This document shows, piece after piece, positions 46,301 to 56,600 of a stretch of DNA of 64,000 nt; the first letter of the stretch is position 1, and each line of letters opens with the position of its first letter. Under the pieces are notes generated by a model. That model was not told the DNA's origin. It made no database searches and worked only from the letters and a program-made list of their open reading frames with translations. Both the position numbers and the translations under genes were made by a program. Source of the stretch: Panonychus citri (taxonomy: Eukaryota; Arthropoda; Arachnida; Trombidiformes; Tetranychidae); NCBI RefSeq assembly GCF_014898815.1, contig NW_026515546.1, positions 723,501-787,500 on the forward strand, given 5' to 3'.

Positions 46301-49300
46301 TCAAAGCATCTTGGGATGTTATAATTATTTCTCGAGATATATTCCGAATTTTTCTAAATTGGCCGCTCCCTTATATCGTTTGACTTCTAAGGAACGAAAA
46401 TTTACTATGTTACCCGAAGATCGTAAAGCTCTGGATACTTTAAAAAATTCTTTGGTAGAAACTACTATGCTTGTACACTACGATCCTAATCTTCGTAGAA
46501 AAATTTCGGTAGATGCAAGTGACATCGCTGTCGGTGGATTACTCCTTCAAGAAGACAAAAATTCTGAAAATTATAATCCTGATCAACCGATTGAACAAGT
46601 TAAAGATTGGCTCCCAATTAGTTTCTTCTCAGCTAAGCTACAGAAACACCAACAATCTTACACAGTTTCAGAAAAAGAATTGGTCGCTATCCTCGAAGGA
46701 ATTAGTAAATTCAAACATTTTCTCGATGGAGAAGAATTTCTCATCGAAACGGATCATCACGCGTTGTGTCAGATCCCCAAGATCAAATTTAAAAATCTTC
46801 GATTAGATCGCTGGTCTATGATTCTAAATCAATACAAATATAAAATTGTTCATCGTGCTGGAAACCTTCATATTGCCGATTGTTTCAGTCGTTACCAGAC
46901 TGAGTGGGATCATCGTGCTCTAGATCCTGATCAAGAGATCGACGATATTTGTTTATCCTGTTATGATGACACCTCGGAGTATGAAAATTTTCTATTAGGT
47001 TTGAACCTCCTTTTCTTTGGTCTAAATCAACCAATTATTGATTTCAAAAATGTTCCGTTAATCGCTTTCATTGCAAATGAATCGCTCTCTCCATGGCTTC
47101 AAAAAGTTTTGGAATTTCAAGAAACTGACGATCAATGTCAGAAAATCAAAGATTCAGTCAACAAGAAAAATTCTTCTGCGAATCATCATTATGTCCTCAA
47201 AGACAATTTAATTTATCGTAAAGATAAAAATAACAATCGAATGCATCGTCTTCTCATCAATCAAGACTTGCTACACAAAATTTTCCTCGAAGAACATGCA
47301 TCGCCTATGGCTGGACATTTAGGATTCGAAAAAACTTACGATCGAATCGCAAAAAGATATTGGTGTCCCTACATGTTTGATTACATCAAATCACTTTGTT
47401 CAAGTTGTCAAACTTGCCAAAAATCCAAACCTGGAAATATCATTTATTATGATCCACAGAAAAAACCAATTCCTGAAAGTATTTTCATTCGGCTTGAGCT
47501 CGACGCTCAAGGCCCCATTACCATCAATGGTAAAAAGAAAATTATTCTCGTCCTCGTAGACACTCTCTCTCGATTCTGTTATGCCAAATGGTTACCAAAT
47601 CAAAAGACACCTCAAGTGAAAAGTTTCCTGTTTGCTTATTTCTGCCTCTATGGTCTCCCAAAGGTCATCCAAACGGACCAAGGAACCAATTTTATGAGCA
47701 TCGAACTTCAAAACTTTTTCGAAAAATTTGGTATAAAACATGTATGGTCAAATTCATACCACCCTCAATCCCAAGGATTAGTGGAAAGATATAATCGCAC
47801 CATCGCAGAAAGGCTCAGAACTTTTGTTCAAGATTATGGTACGAAAGATATCAAAGAAGGCCTCGAAGCTTCAGTCTTCGCAATCAATTCATCAATTCAC
47901 AAAATAACCAGATTTTCACCTTTTTATTTGGTTCATGGAATTGATCCTCGAAGATCATTGGATAATCATCTCAACATTAACATTGTTAATAAGTTCACTG
48001 TTGAAGAATCAAGACAATTAGCTCGTGCACGTTTACTTGCTCAACAAAATTACTACATCAATCGCATGAAAAAGCTTCATCCATCATCTCCTTATATCAT
48101 CGGTGATTTCGTTTGGATTAACAATGAATCTGTGAACTCTGAACTTAGCAAAAAATTGTGCAAAAATTTCAATGGTCCATTCCTAGTGATCGAAATCAAC
48201 AAAGGCTCTTTAACCCTTTTAGATTTAGATGATTTCGAAATCTTTACTGCTAATTCAAATAACAGTAAACCTTTTACAGGTCAAGTAACTGAAAAAATGA
48301 TTCAGTTAAAAGATGAATATTTCAATTCAAACAGCCAAGATTGGCTCGAACCTGAAAATTTCGATAATTTGAGACCTGAACTAATTGAAAACGAATCTAA
48401 TCCTGTATCGATTGAAGATACAAATCAAAATTCGTTTATCAATTTTGATGATTCTATTGAATCTGAATCAATTCCAATTGATTCTTTGCACGAAAATTCT
48501 GATCAAATAGCAGATTCGAATCAACTAAGTTTAACTAAAACTAAACAGACTCGAATCTCTGCTGATAAATTAATTGCTAATCAACCACAATTAATTGGTC
48601 AAACTCAAGATAAACCTTTGACTCGTGCCAATCGGAAACAACAAGAAAATATTGTTTTCATTTGTTTAATTACTGACAAAAATTTCTCACGGTTAAGTAA
48701 ACAAAATTGTTTATTTTCTCGAGAAAAAGTCATTAAATCCTTTGACTTTTTTGATCAGTCTAATTTGATCTCTCAATCTCTTAACGTCAAATTTTCAATC
48801 GTATATATTTGCATTGAAAATCGATCTAAGCTTCTTAGCTTAATAACTCGAAATTTGCTTTTAATCTCGAGATCAAATTATCATTTTAGTTTACGCTTTT
48901 TTAAACATTCTCTCTGTGTTTACCTCATCTTTAAGCTCTCACTTTTTTATCTCCTTCTCGTACATATAAAAACAATGTCCGAAAGTCCCAAACCCGTCAC
49001 TCTAATTTGTGAAGTCTCTCCAACTAGTTTTCTTAACCTGTCATCTAGTGATTCCTCGACTTCTTCTTTATTGGACTTATCTCGTGATAATCAACAATCG
49101 TCTTCAAGTGAAAAACGTTCATCACCTTATCTCGAGATCGCCAAAAAACGTAAATTAGATTCAACAATGAACAGTGAAACCATCAATTGGGATGTCGAAT
49201 CTCAAAGTTCTAGTGAAACTGGTGATTCTGTTTTCTCTGAACCAGAAGTTAATCCTTCGGAGAAATCAAGTTCTCAAACTGAGGCTCGTGTCAACGTTTC

Positions 49301-50759
49301 TTCAGGAAAACCAATCTTCAATTCATCTACTTTTGTCGTCCCAAAGGATCGATATTTGGAACCTCATGAATATCCATTCGAGAAAAATGAATATCAAGTT
49401 CCCTTAGCAGCCCCTGTTCCTCATCATTATTCATTGGAAAAATTTGGTGAGATCAAAACTCAAATGATTGCTAAAGCAAAGATCTTTGAAGATAAGAAAA
49501 AATCATTTAATCTCATGATCAAGGAAAAAGTTTTCTTAAACTTAATCAATTCTCAAAAAATCACTGAGGCTGATTTACCTGATGCTCCTCGTGGACTTTC
49601 CCGTTCAAAAGTGATTCTCCCTTGTATCAATCAACTCATCGACACGATTAACTGTACCCTTTGTGAACACATTTGTATTTCACCAAAATCATGTTCATCA
49701 TGTTCAAAGTGGTATTGTTTTGAATGCATCAATTGGCTTCGTAACCTCATTCCTGTTGTCAATCTCATTCCTCTAGGAACTGAAGATGAATTTCTCTGTA
49801 TTTTCCCTGAATGTGTAGTTCGAACCACCGTTAATGATGCTTATCCCAAATTCCAGGATATTAAAAGCTCAACTGAGCTTGAGAAATATAATTCCAGCTT
49901 ATTTATCTGTCGACGTTCTCATTGTCGAAACAGTTTCTCTCCTCTTGTCTTCTTGGAACACGAAAAGAAATGTCGTCGTGGTCTCTTCGAAGAGGAAATT
50001 GAAGTGGAATTTAAAAAAGTTTTTCTCCCTGGACCTGCTCGAACATCCCTGGCAAATGAACCTCGTCGATTGGCTACATTCGCCCCTTGCCACATTAAGC
50101 AAGCTCCTCTACCACCAGCTAAATCAATTCCTGAGAAGGTAGAAGGTGATCTTGGCCTCTTAGCATGTTTAACTCATGTTCGTGATAAGAATCCCGAAGA
50201 TCCATTATTAGGACCCGTTGCCATTAGACAATATGCCAACATTAACTTTGGTCATTGGACTAGTTATCGAAGACAAAAAGACCCATCAGCTCCGATCTAT
50301 GAAGGTGAGCAATGGTTACAAGACATTGGTTTCGAACCAACAATTGGAAAACGTCTTCCTCCTAATTCTTTCGTAAGACCTGAGACTTTCTTCTGGAAAG
50401 GAAATGTTCCTCAATATCTCACCGCCGCTTCTAAAGAATGGCTAACTATAGCTAATGGTCGACCAAAATTTCCTGATGATTCTCATTATCAATCAATCGC
50501 AAGTGATAATGAAAGTGTTGATCTTCCCTTCGTCAAAATTGACCCTCTTCAACGACTAAGTGAAGAAAAATTGGCTTATGTTCTCGAAAACGCTCAGAAA
50601 CAATTTCCGAGTCTTCGAAATCTATTTCGTCAAGAAGCCCCATCACCATGCATTGACATGGAACAAGTTGCTCGTCGTCAACAAAAACAGCAACAAATTT
50701 TCAAAAATTTTCAAGCTAAGACTCGAATCCAAATTCCTCGATTCCCATCAATTTCGTGA
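43341..50759 (+). CDS. Element B polyprotein: Gag-PR-RT-RH-IN plus hydrophobic segment and RING-like finger
   Basis: 2,472 codons from ATG (MPKGVRKSP). Gag has a SAM-like N-terminal part and a canonical knuckle C375-x2-C378-x4-H383-x4-C388. Protease is DTG at 486, RT has YFDD at 909-912, and RNase H has VDASD and TDHHAL motifs. Integrase has D1388, D1446, E1482 (D-x57-D-x35-E) and a GPF module. Then come a hydrophobic segment about 1852-1877, an internal Met at 1879 (48975), RING-like cysteines from 2105 and a second finger ending near 2211. In the RING-like part the usual His position is Lys. The frame stops at 50757-50759, just before the exonuclease-like region that element A reads in the same frame. 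Confidence 0.93.
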   Translation: MPKGVRKSPTVENLLEKIDLPQMKTHLNQWKVSAPTDNLATKRFVESIQTFYLLNGDEIDDIDVYNLPEEEFGSITFPEWIKTLRSSGLNESELHRLLSSVRDFETLVSLTTDEFNALELPLGTMKKVHKFIVDNGGNSEFVPVTRPLGPMDDSSSLIHPPSDLVSSLNFIAEKMASSSKSHIPDPVVPPFKKGDKMKDWVRFTVNRLKLEPVDDNTRLRCFKKALAHEIFDLLESLGNISEYQDYLEAVNLKLDIPSLSAGADYALDSCRYQFKEPPATFITNLKTLVRDSLGELPTKAWLHQILSHIPYDIKREIYKTGAQKSEESILDHLYRIYYDKQKSNDTSKYQRDQRHPRSKSKENPLSDKDKTGKFCRYCKGTDHEIQDCPKRKAKDALRGTSSRNVSHSTDSNQSAVAKLTFSSGEEVKCADAARVDGFAFIVSEENLKVPTITRVGDWDMSSTALVTLNCYSPSREKIKTIKVLVDTGANCAVIDYDLALKLGVDIVKCDTPIRGIAADVQSLGIAYAAVKHDKMNDTRLIKLHVVRDFEPVFLLSNVFLHLYFMLLSSDGITLKSYVRETIDGKLYEPEFKFRFCTNAEQKKLINDSPFYHYSANPQIMENRPMDSFCKQLTLLPAEIETRDHRICKMQSLEPNELHFNHEILYGTDNEIDIVHDFENVKLDYIPVENIVLTTNEPDEFLVKLKSRINPELSLERQNELISLMCEFKSVFSQNKKDLGFVSSEICPVVIDIGDNVIPYQKPYACTIGKRKAFAQVIQDLIDADIIEPSTAEGGSPALLVPRADKTFRLVTDFRNLNRITRIPSYPMPRINDCLETVRGGKYFNMFDLAQGYHQIELPRGEREKTVFVTPDGKFQYKRLPMGLSGAPFLFQKLINTVLKDLQYVDCLGYFDDVPVIGKSWEQLMDTTRIVLERFQQFNLKVKLEKCKFGFTEIVLLGHLVNGEGIKPDPKKVLSLKRLPYPRNVRELQSILGCYNYFSRYIPNFSKLAAPLYRLTSKERKFTMLPEDRKALDTLKNSLVETTMLVHYDPNLRRKISVDASDIAVGGLLLQEDKNSENYNPDQPIEQVKDWLPISFFSAKLQKHQQSYTVSEKELVAILEGISKFKHFLDGEEFLIETDHHALCQIPKIKFKNLRLDRWSMILNQYKYKIVHRAGNLHIADCFSRYQTEWDHRALDPDQEIDDICLSCYDDTSEYENFLLGLNLLFFGLNQPIIDFKNVPLIAFIANESLSPWLQKVLEFQETDDQCQKIKDSVNKKNSSANHHYVLKDNLIYRKDKNNNRMHRLLINQDLLHKIFLEEHASPMAGHLGFEKTYDRIAKRYWCPYMFDYIKSLCSSCQTCQKSKPGNIIYYDPQKKPIPESIFIRLELDAQGPITINGKKKIILVLVDTLSRFCYAKWLPNQKTPQVKSFLFAYFCLYGLPKVIQTDQGTNFMSIELQNFFEKFGIKHVWSNSYHPQSQGLVERYNRTIAERLRTFVQDYGTKDIKEGLEASVFAINSSIHKITRFSPFYLVHGIDPRRSLDNHLNINIVNKFTVEESRQLARARLLAQQNYYINRMKKLHPSSPYIIGDFVWINNESVNSELSKKLCKNFNGPFLVIEINKGSLTLLDLDDFEIFTANSNNSKPFTGQVTEKMIQLKDEYFNSNSQDWLEPENFDNLRPELIENESNPVSIEDTNQNSFINFDDSIESESIPIDSLHENSDQIADSNQLSLTKTKQTRISADKLIANQPQLIGQTQDKPLTRANRKQQENIVFICLITDKNFSRLSKQNCLFSREKVIKSFDFFDQSNLISQSLNVKFSIVYICIENRSKLLSLITRNLLLISRSNYHFSLRFFKHSLCVYLIFKLSLFYLLLVHIKTMSESPKPVTLICEVSPTSFLNLSSSDSSTSSLLDLSRDNQQSSSSEKRSSPYLEIAKKRKLDSTMNSETINWDVESQSSSETGDSVFSEPEVNPSEKSSSQTEARVNVSSGKPIFNSSTFVVPKDRYLEPHEYPFEKNEYQVPLAAPVPHHYSLEKFGEIKTQMIAKAKIFEDKKKSFNLMIKEKVFLNLINSQKITEADLPDAPRGLSRSKVILPCINQLIDTINCTLCEHICISPKSCSSCSKWYCFECINWLRNLIPVVNLIPLGTEDEFLCIFPECVVRTTVNDAYPKFQDIKSSTELEKYNSSLFICRRSHCRNSFSPLVFLEHEKKCRRGLFEEEIEVEFKKVFLPGPARTSLANEPRRLATFAPCHIKQAPLPPAKSIPEKVEGDLGLLACLTHVRDKNPEDPLLGPVAIRQYANINFGHWTSYRRQKDPSAPIYEGEQWLQDIGFEPTIGKRLPPNSFVRPETFFWKGNVPQYLTAASKEWLTIANGRPKFPDDSHYQSIASDNESVDLPFVKIDPLQRLSEEKLAYVLENAQKQFPSLRNLFRQEAPSPCIDMEQVARRQQKQQQIFKNFQAKTRIQIPRFPSIS

Positions 50760-51856
50760 ATCGAATCAGTGAAAATGTTTCTAAACATCCTAATCCAAAA
50801 ACAACCTTCGGCATCAACATGGCCTACGCTCGTGTAAAAGAGTTCAATGGAAATCGATTTCTACTCATGCCTCGACCTGTTTGGATTATTATAATCGATG
50901 GTTATAAGGAAATAATTTATGAAACTTTCGTAAAGTATAAAGCTGTTGAACGAATGGATTCGTATTTTCATGGCTTAACCTTCAGGGATATTAAAGATGC
51001 AAAAACTTTGGCCTGTGTTAAAGATCAAGTTATTACTTTCTTAGCCGCCGCTGATACCATCGTTGGTTCTGGTTTGATTAACATGTTCCATGCCCTGAAT
51101 CTTTCTTCCTTCGAAGTGAATGGCTTGAAGCCTAAATTGCGTGAAATGACTCAGTATCTTTCACCTTATCGATCTAATCCCGCATCAATTTCTTTAATTT
51201 CATATTTATTATTCTCGGGATTTACCTTGGAAAAGAAACCACACTCTCCAGGAGTAGAAGCCACCGTCACCATGATACTCTACATGGCTTATTGGCCTGA
51301 AATCGAAAATAAATGTATCGATTTGGAAGACGGAATCCACCACGGAAACATCCCACTAACTTGTAACAATCAACAAGTTTCAACTTTACTCAAAATCTTC
51401 GCAGAAAAAGTGGAAAGTGGACAAGCTCAGTGGCCTACGGATTGGGCTTATTACAAGCACCCAAGGATCGATCCCTATTATTCTGAATCACGATGTGTAA
51501 CCCCGAATTCCTCCCTATCAGTTACACCTATCGTCTCTAAACCTTTAGTTCCTACTCCCATTGAGGAAGATGAAACTAATGATGATTCCGCTCGAGAGGA
51601 AAAAGATGAACAAGTTGTCTTAAAAGTTATTCAGGAAGTAGTTTCAAAACTACAAGATAAAATAATTGATGATTCTCTTGAATCTATTGAGCAAACTGAT
51701 AACTTAGTTAAAGAATCTCTTAAAGATTCTCGTGAACCTCTCAAGTCAACATCATCTTCAGGGTCATCTCATTCCAGTAATTCTGTTCGAATCAGTTCAG
51801 AAGTATTGAAGAGAGTTCTTGATCAAGAAGACCGGATGTGTAAGGGTGAGAAATAA
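50756..51856 (+). CDS. Element B exonuclease-like ORF (DEDDh fold, catalytic residues lost)
   Basis: This frame is open from 50720. It is in the -1 frame relative to the polyprotein and overlaps its end. There is no ATG until 50819 (MAYARV), so expression would need frameshifting, non-ATG initiation or reinitiation; alternatively a small indel broke the frame. It aligns with the last part of element A: PVWIIIIDGYKEIIYETFVKY, FHGLTFRDIKDA, KLREMTQYLSPYRS and HSPGVEA. Compared with element C, the D-x-E motif is N-M-A, the second Asp is Met and the last Asp is Glu; only His remains. The last five codons and stop lie within the 3' LTR. Confidence 0.8.
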   Translation: MNRISENVSKHPNPKTTFGINMAYARVKEFNGNRFLLMPRPVWIIIIDGYKEIIYETFVKYKAVERMDSYFHGLTFRDIKDAKTLACVKDQVITFLAAADTIVGSGLINMFHALNLSSFEVNGLKPKLREMTQYLSPYRSNPASISLISYLLFSGFTLEKKPHSPGVEATVTMILYMAYWPEIENKCIDLEDGIHHGNIPLTCNNQQVSTLLKIFAEKVESGQAQWPTDWAYYKHPRIDPYYSESRCVTPNSSLSVTPIVSKPLVPTPIEEDETNDDSAREEKDEQVVLKVIQEVVSKLQDKIIDDSLESIEQTDNLVKESLKDSREPLKSTSSSGSSHSSNSVRISSEVLKRVLDQEDRMCKGEK

Positions 51857-52573
51857 TCTCCTCAACTCTTCTTGATGATTCTCATGAATCTCTTTGGAAC
51901 TCGAATTCCCTTTTCGTTTCTTTTAAATTTTCATTAATTTCTTTCAAAAGTTAATTTGCTCTTTTAATTGTCATTTTAGTAAGAGACAAATTTTCTCTTT
52001 CTTTTATCTTCTTTTTAATCTTATCATTAATTGTATTAATAAGCCAAAAGGTTAGATTATTACTAATACCTGTAATAATGCTTTCTAAAGCTAAACGGTT
52101 ATGATTAACCTCATTGGTAATTTGATTAACCTTTATTAGTTAATCTATACGTCTCGAGACAAGAAGATAATCTTCTGTTTCCATCAATGGCGTCTTCAAG
52201 CTTATTAAGTCTCCCAAAAAATTTTGATTACTTTGTTTAATTATCTTATCAAAAATATTAAGTTTAATCTGAACTCTCAAGTTGTTAAGTTGAGATTTTC
52301 ATCAATATTGTTCTTGTTCAACTCTAGTTGAATTTTAATATTGTTTTCAATAAACTTCATGATTACTTCAGTAATTTGTATCTCTACAATTCTGATTTTC
52401 ACATTTAATTGTTGATAACTCGAGTTATTTGAGTGAGAGATCCTGTATCCGAACCCTTAAGATTAGAGAAAGGCTAATCGCAATCTCTGGTTTATTACCA
52501 ATTCTCTATCCTCTTGGATAATCTTCGTTAGTTCCGTCTAACATTTCGAGAATTCCATTTCTCATTCCTTTCA
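51839..52573 (+). repeat. Element B 3' LTR (735 bp)
   Basis: Same termini as the 5' copy. Relative to it there is one T/A substitution near 52216, a 3-bp loss near 52375 and a 1-bp loss near 52400. Confidence 0.96.
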
Positions 52574-52577
52574 ATAC
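52574..52577 (+). repeat. Element B target-site duplication, right copy (ATAC)
   Basis: Follows the CA end of the 3' LTR and precedes the last nine bases of element C's 5' LTR. Confidence 0.95.
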
Positions 52578-52586
52578 ATACTTACA
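52578..52586 (+). repeat. Element C 5' LTR, last nine bases
   Basis: ATACTTACA continues the LTR interrupted at 42528 and matches 62916-62924. Confidence 0.9.
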
Positions 52587-52589
52587 AAT

Positions 52590-52607
52590 TGGTGGAGATG
52601 TCTTCAC
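52590..52607 (+). other. Element C primer-binding site candidate
   Basis: TGGTGGAGATGTCTTCAC starts three bases after the LTR and its complement ends CCA. It differs from the site shared by A and B, so a different primer tRNA is expected; I could not assign it. Confidence 0.6.
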
Positions 52608-52740
52608 TAATTCTAAAGTGAGAGTAGTTTCAAAAAGAGCTCGTTTAATCACCTTTAAAGAAACGACCTATAAGTTAAGCTTCGGTTTAACCAAAAAGCT
52701 TAAAACTTCCGTTTCCTGATTTCAGCACTAAAAGGTCTTT

Positions 52741-52776
52741 GTGTTAGAGGGAACAAGGTCCTTGTTCCCCTAACAC
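52741..52776. repeat. Palindrome 1 (leader of element C)
   Basis: Inner arm GGGAACAAGG around centre T, extended by GTGTTAG/CTAACAC with one bulged A: 17 bp of pairing. It lies between the primer-binding site and the gag ATG. Confidence 0.9.
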
Positions 52777-52868
52777 TCAACCTTTCATTATTCTTTTTTT
52801 AGGGAAACAAACCCATAACTGTGTTAAGTGTTAAGTGAAAGTGGGATAAAATATCCAAAAGGTTCAAC

Positions 52869-53600
52869 ATGTTCAGTGATAATGAGAAAACCCCCAAACC
52901 AACACACCCAAAATCTCAGAATGAGAATATCACCAGAAATGAATTAATTGGCATTGCCATTGAGTGGGGTATAAATAACCCAACCCAAAAACCCGATATA
53001 AAGTTACAGCGTGAAATCTGGGAAGCCCAGTATATTCAAAAGATGTTTGAGTTAGACGGTGAAGAAATTTCAACCGAATTTGGAATCGACTCTAAGAGAG
53101 AGTTTCCTGTTAAATGGATGGACGGGATCGAATTGAGGAAAATTGGCCTCGATTTCGAATCGCTCATCACCCTCATCAATAATAAAATCTACCAAGTAGA
53201 GCGATTCAAAGCCTACACCAAGAAACAAATCGAAGAAGATTTGGATCTTCCCCCTGCTGTTGCCACGTTATTGGCGAATAAATATTCGTCAATGGAACAG
53301 TCTACAATGCTTCAAAGTCTAGAGAGACTAAATCTACAAGAAAAAGAAAAGCAATTGAATTTTGCTCAACAACAAGCCCTGAAAAGAATTGATAAAAGGC
53401 GTTGGCCAAATAAAGAAAAACAATCTTTCACCGATTTCATCAAGTCCTTGGAGTGGGATCTAAGGACCTTAGACCCCACCAAGGGCTCGTGGATCGAGCA
53501 CACCACTGTTCTCTTGGAAAACGATGCCAGAGAGTTCGCAGAAAAATTAAATTCATCATCACCTTTCATTCAATACGATGAATGGAAAGAAAACTTATAA
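52869..53600 (+). CDS. Element C gag ORF (N-terminal Gag)
   Basis: 243 codons from ATG (MFSDNEKTPK). The N-terminal half has a SAM-like segment about residues 77-140 (WMDGIELRKIGLDFESLITL and DLDLPPAVATLL). The second half resembles the start of a Ty3/gypsy capsid. There is no zinc knuckle here; the rest of Gag lies at the start of the next ORF, in the -1 frame, with a 19-nt overlap. Gag is thus split inside the capsid region rather than at the Gag/Pol border. Palindrome 2 is embedded at 53455-53477. Confidence 0.85.
   Translation: MFSDNEKTPKPTHPKSQNENITRNELIGIAIEWGINNPTQKPDIKLQREIWEAQYIQKMFELDGEEISTEFGIDSKREFPVKWMDGIELRKIGLDFESLITLINNKIYQVERFKAYTKKQIEEDLDLPPAVATLLANKYSSMEQSTMLQSLERLNLQEKEKQLNFAQQQALKRIDKRRWPNKEKQSFTDFIKSLEWDLRTLDPTKGSWIEHTTVLLENDAREFAEKLNSSSPFIQYDEWKENL
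53455..53477. repeat. Palindrome 2 (in gag)
   Basis: Arm GGGATCTAAGG against CCTTAGACCCC, 10 of 11 pairs, centre A. Read as DLRTLDP; the centre falls on codon position 1. Confidence 0.85.
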
Positions 53601-56600
53601 ATTCTACAATCACATCGAGTGAAAAAGCTGATGCGATTTACAATACAGTCCAAAAAAGGTATGATTCTCGAAATGATCCAAGAGACCATTTCAAGAAAAT
53701 TGAAACTTCGCTTAAAATTGTTTACCCCGAGGCCTCAAGTAAAACCTTAGCCCTCTTATTGTTATCCTCTTTACCTTATTACCTACAAAACGAAATTATC
53801 CCTGAAATAATTAGCCTCGATATTGAGACTATCAAGGCCAAAGTGATTGGTCATTGGCAGAAAAATAAAGCCAAAATTGAAAGTAGAAGGTTACGACCCT
53901 CACAAGGTCAAGACAATTCAAATTCAAATTGTAGGTCGAATGGTAAATCACCTTCATCATCACCCTCATCTAACCCTAAACCCAAATGTAATCATTGTAA
54001 GTCCTCAACTCATTTAGAAGAAGATTGTTGGACAAAATTTCCTGAGAAACGCCCGAAAAGAGATCAACAAAATTCTGTCGCTAATAAGGCTAACAACGTG
54101 GAAGTTGAGGAGCAACTTAGTGATGGTAGCGTTAATACAACGCGTCTTATAGCTAATAAAAATAAAAGTGGTTCTTCGGAGAAAGTCCGACATCCAATGA
54201 TCACCTTCAGAATAAATAACATTCAAATTGAAGGGATGTTCGATACCGGAGCCTGTACCTCCCTGATTAGCAAGGACCTTGCCGTCAGGTTGGACTTGCT
54301 CGCGTATCCTTACAGCCTCAAATTCCAGTCTGCGAATCAAAATGTTATCAACTGTAATTGGTTTGTTCCGTTAAAGGTGTACAATGGAGATGAACCTAAG
54401 CTTCTAACTGCCTATGTGATAGATGGTCTATCAAACGACATCTTATTGGGTGAAAATATCATAAAGGCGACTCATTTGGTAATTGTCGCTAATGGATTGA
54501 ATAAACCGTATTCATTAAGACACAATGGTCTAGATAAAGAATACAAATTGAAGATTGAAATTCCCGATTTAAAAGAAATTGAACTCTTACTTCAGAAATG
54601 GTATGACACCAATTATGATTTGAGTAAGTTGGTAAGGTTGGGTCAAAAGGACCTTTGGACCCGACCTCCAACTCATTCACCAAATCAATCATCATCTCAG
54701 TCAACAACAAATTATTCACAAGTTCATCAACAAGAAAGTGATAGTGAAAATCAACCTAATGATCATCAATCGATAAGTGAACAAATGAATCACTCAATCA
54801 ATCAACAAGCAAAAGTTAAACGATTACAAATTAACACACTAAGAGTTAATTACATCAACTTTCTTCGAGAAAATTACGAAGAAGACGCACCTTTACTCAT
54901 CAATCGAATCGAAGAGTTTCAGGATACAACTATTGATTTGCCTGAAACAATCGACAATCTCGATCAGAGGTTGTACAAACAAATAAATAAAGAGCTTAGT
55001 GTAGCCGAAAAACAACAAATTCATCAAGTCTTGTTAGAGGAAAAAGGATCTTTTTCCTCAAACAAGTTCGACCTCGGTTGTGTTCCGGCCGAATTCACCA
55101 AATTCAGAATCGACATTGGTAAGAATGCGATTCCTAAATGTCGCCCCTTTCGTTCAAGTGAAAAGATGAGAAACGAAATGAGGAAAATAATCAACGAATT
55201 TAAAGAGCATGGAATTGTCGAAGACTCCGATGTTGGTGGTGGAGCCCCAGCGTTCGTTGTCCCGAAGCCTAATGGTACCTGGCGAATGGTAACCTCCTAC
55301 ATAGAACTCAACAAATTAATTGCTAAAAGAAAATTCCCCATGCCCAATATCGATGACGCTATTAATCAGCTCAAAGGTAACAAATACTTCACTACTTTAG
55401 ATCTTGCTCAAGGTTATTATCAACTAGAAATTCCCGAAGAGGAAAGAGATAAAACAAGTTTCGTGACCGAAGATGGTTGCTACCGTTATAAGCGACTACC
55501 TATGGGTCTGGCTGATGCACCTTCCTACTTTCAGGAGGTCATCAACAAAGTTCTTGGAGAACTCAAGTATACCTGTTGTTTTGGTTATTTTGATGACATT
55601 GTCATCTACGGTAAATCAATTGATCAACTCTGTGACAATATGAAAAAGTTCATTGGAGCTCTGAAAATTTTTGGATTTAAAAATCGAATTGAAAAGCTTC
55701 AAGCTGGAGCTACTGAAATTGTCTGTTTAGGCCATTTGGTCTCTGGAAAAACGATCAAACCCGATCCTAAGAAGATCGAGAGGATCAAGGCCCTTGATCC
55801 TCCGACTTCTCAAAACCAAGTTCGATCACATCTTGGTCTATTTAATTATTTCTCTCGTTTCATTGAAAATTATGCTAAAATCGCTGCACCTCTACAAGAA
55901 TTAGTCAAAAAGAAATACAAAATCCTTCCGTTTGCAGTAAAAGGCGAACATTTAGAGAGCTGGAAAAAGCTCAAAGATTCATTAACAGAGCAATGTCTAC
56001 TAACTCATTTTTATCCTGAAAGAGAAACCACAGTGCTAGTCGACGCTTCTGCTGTTGCAATTGGTGGCATATTAGCCCAAAAGGACGAAGAACAAAATTG
56101 GAACCCTGTTTACTTCTTTGGTTGTAAACTTCAAAAATATATGTATAAATGGCATACAACGGAAAAAGAATGTGCTGCTGTCGTACATGCCTGTCGAAAA
56201 TTTGCTCATTACCTTCGACACAAGAAATTCATTGTGAAAACTGATCATCACGCTCTATGTGAATTGAAAAAGACTCAATTCAAAGTTCCTAGGATCATGA
56301 GATGGCAACATGATCTCTCTGAATTTGATTTCGAAATTCAGTATTTAAAAGGAGAAAATCATCCTGCAGATTGTTTCTCTCGCTCAAATGAGTGGGCTCA
56401 TCGTCAAAAAGGTGAAATGGCAGATGACCATTTCGATCGATATCTAAATTATGTTAATTGTGATAAGGACGATGTATTAATTGAAGATATGGATCTTCTC
56501 GAGGAGAATCAAATCATCGAGAACGAGACCCAAAAGGTCCTTTTAGGTCTCGTTCAAGAGTTTGACTACCTCGATTTCCAACAACGTCGAAATCTAATTT

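Larger units (their letters stand above)
42529..52573 (+). mobile_element. Element B: young Ty3/gypsy LTR retrotransposon nested in element C
   Basis: A 10,045-bp element with LTRs of 739 and 735 bp, differing by one substitution and two small indels (3 bp and 1 bp). Ends are TG...CA and the duplication is ATAC. Its polyprotein is clearly related to element A in every domain, and its primer-binding site is nearly identical. Unlike A, its exonuclease-like part lies in another reading frame. Confidence 0.96.

Noticed and set aside
50705..50711. Slippery-looking heptamer A AAT TTT in the polyprotein frame of element B
   Set aside because: A -1 shift here meets a stop at 50717-50719, so it cannot join the exonuclease-like frame.
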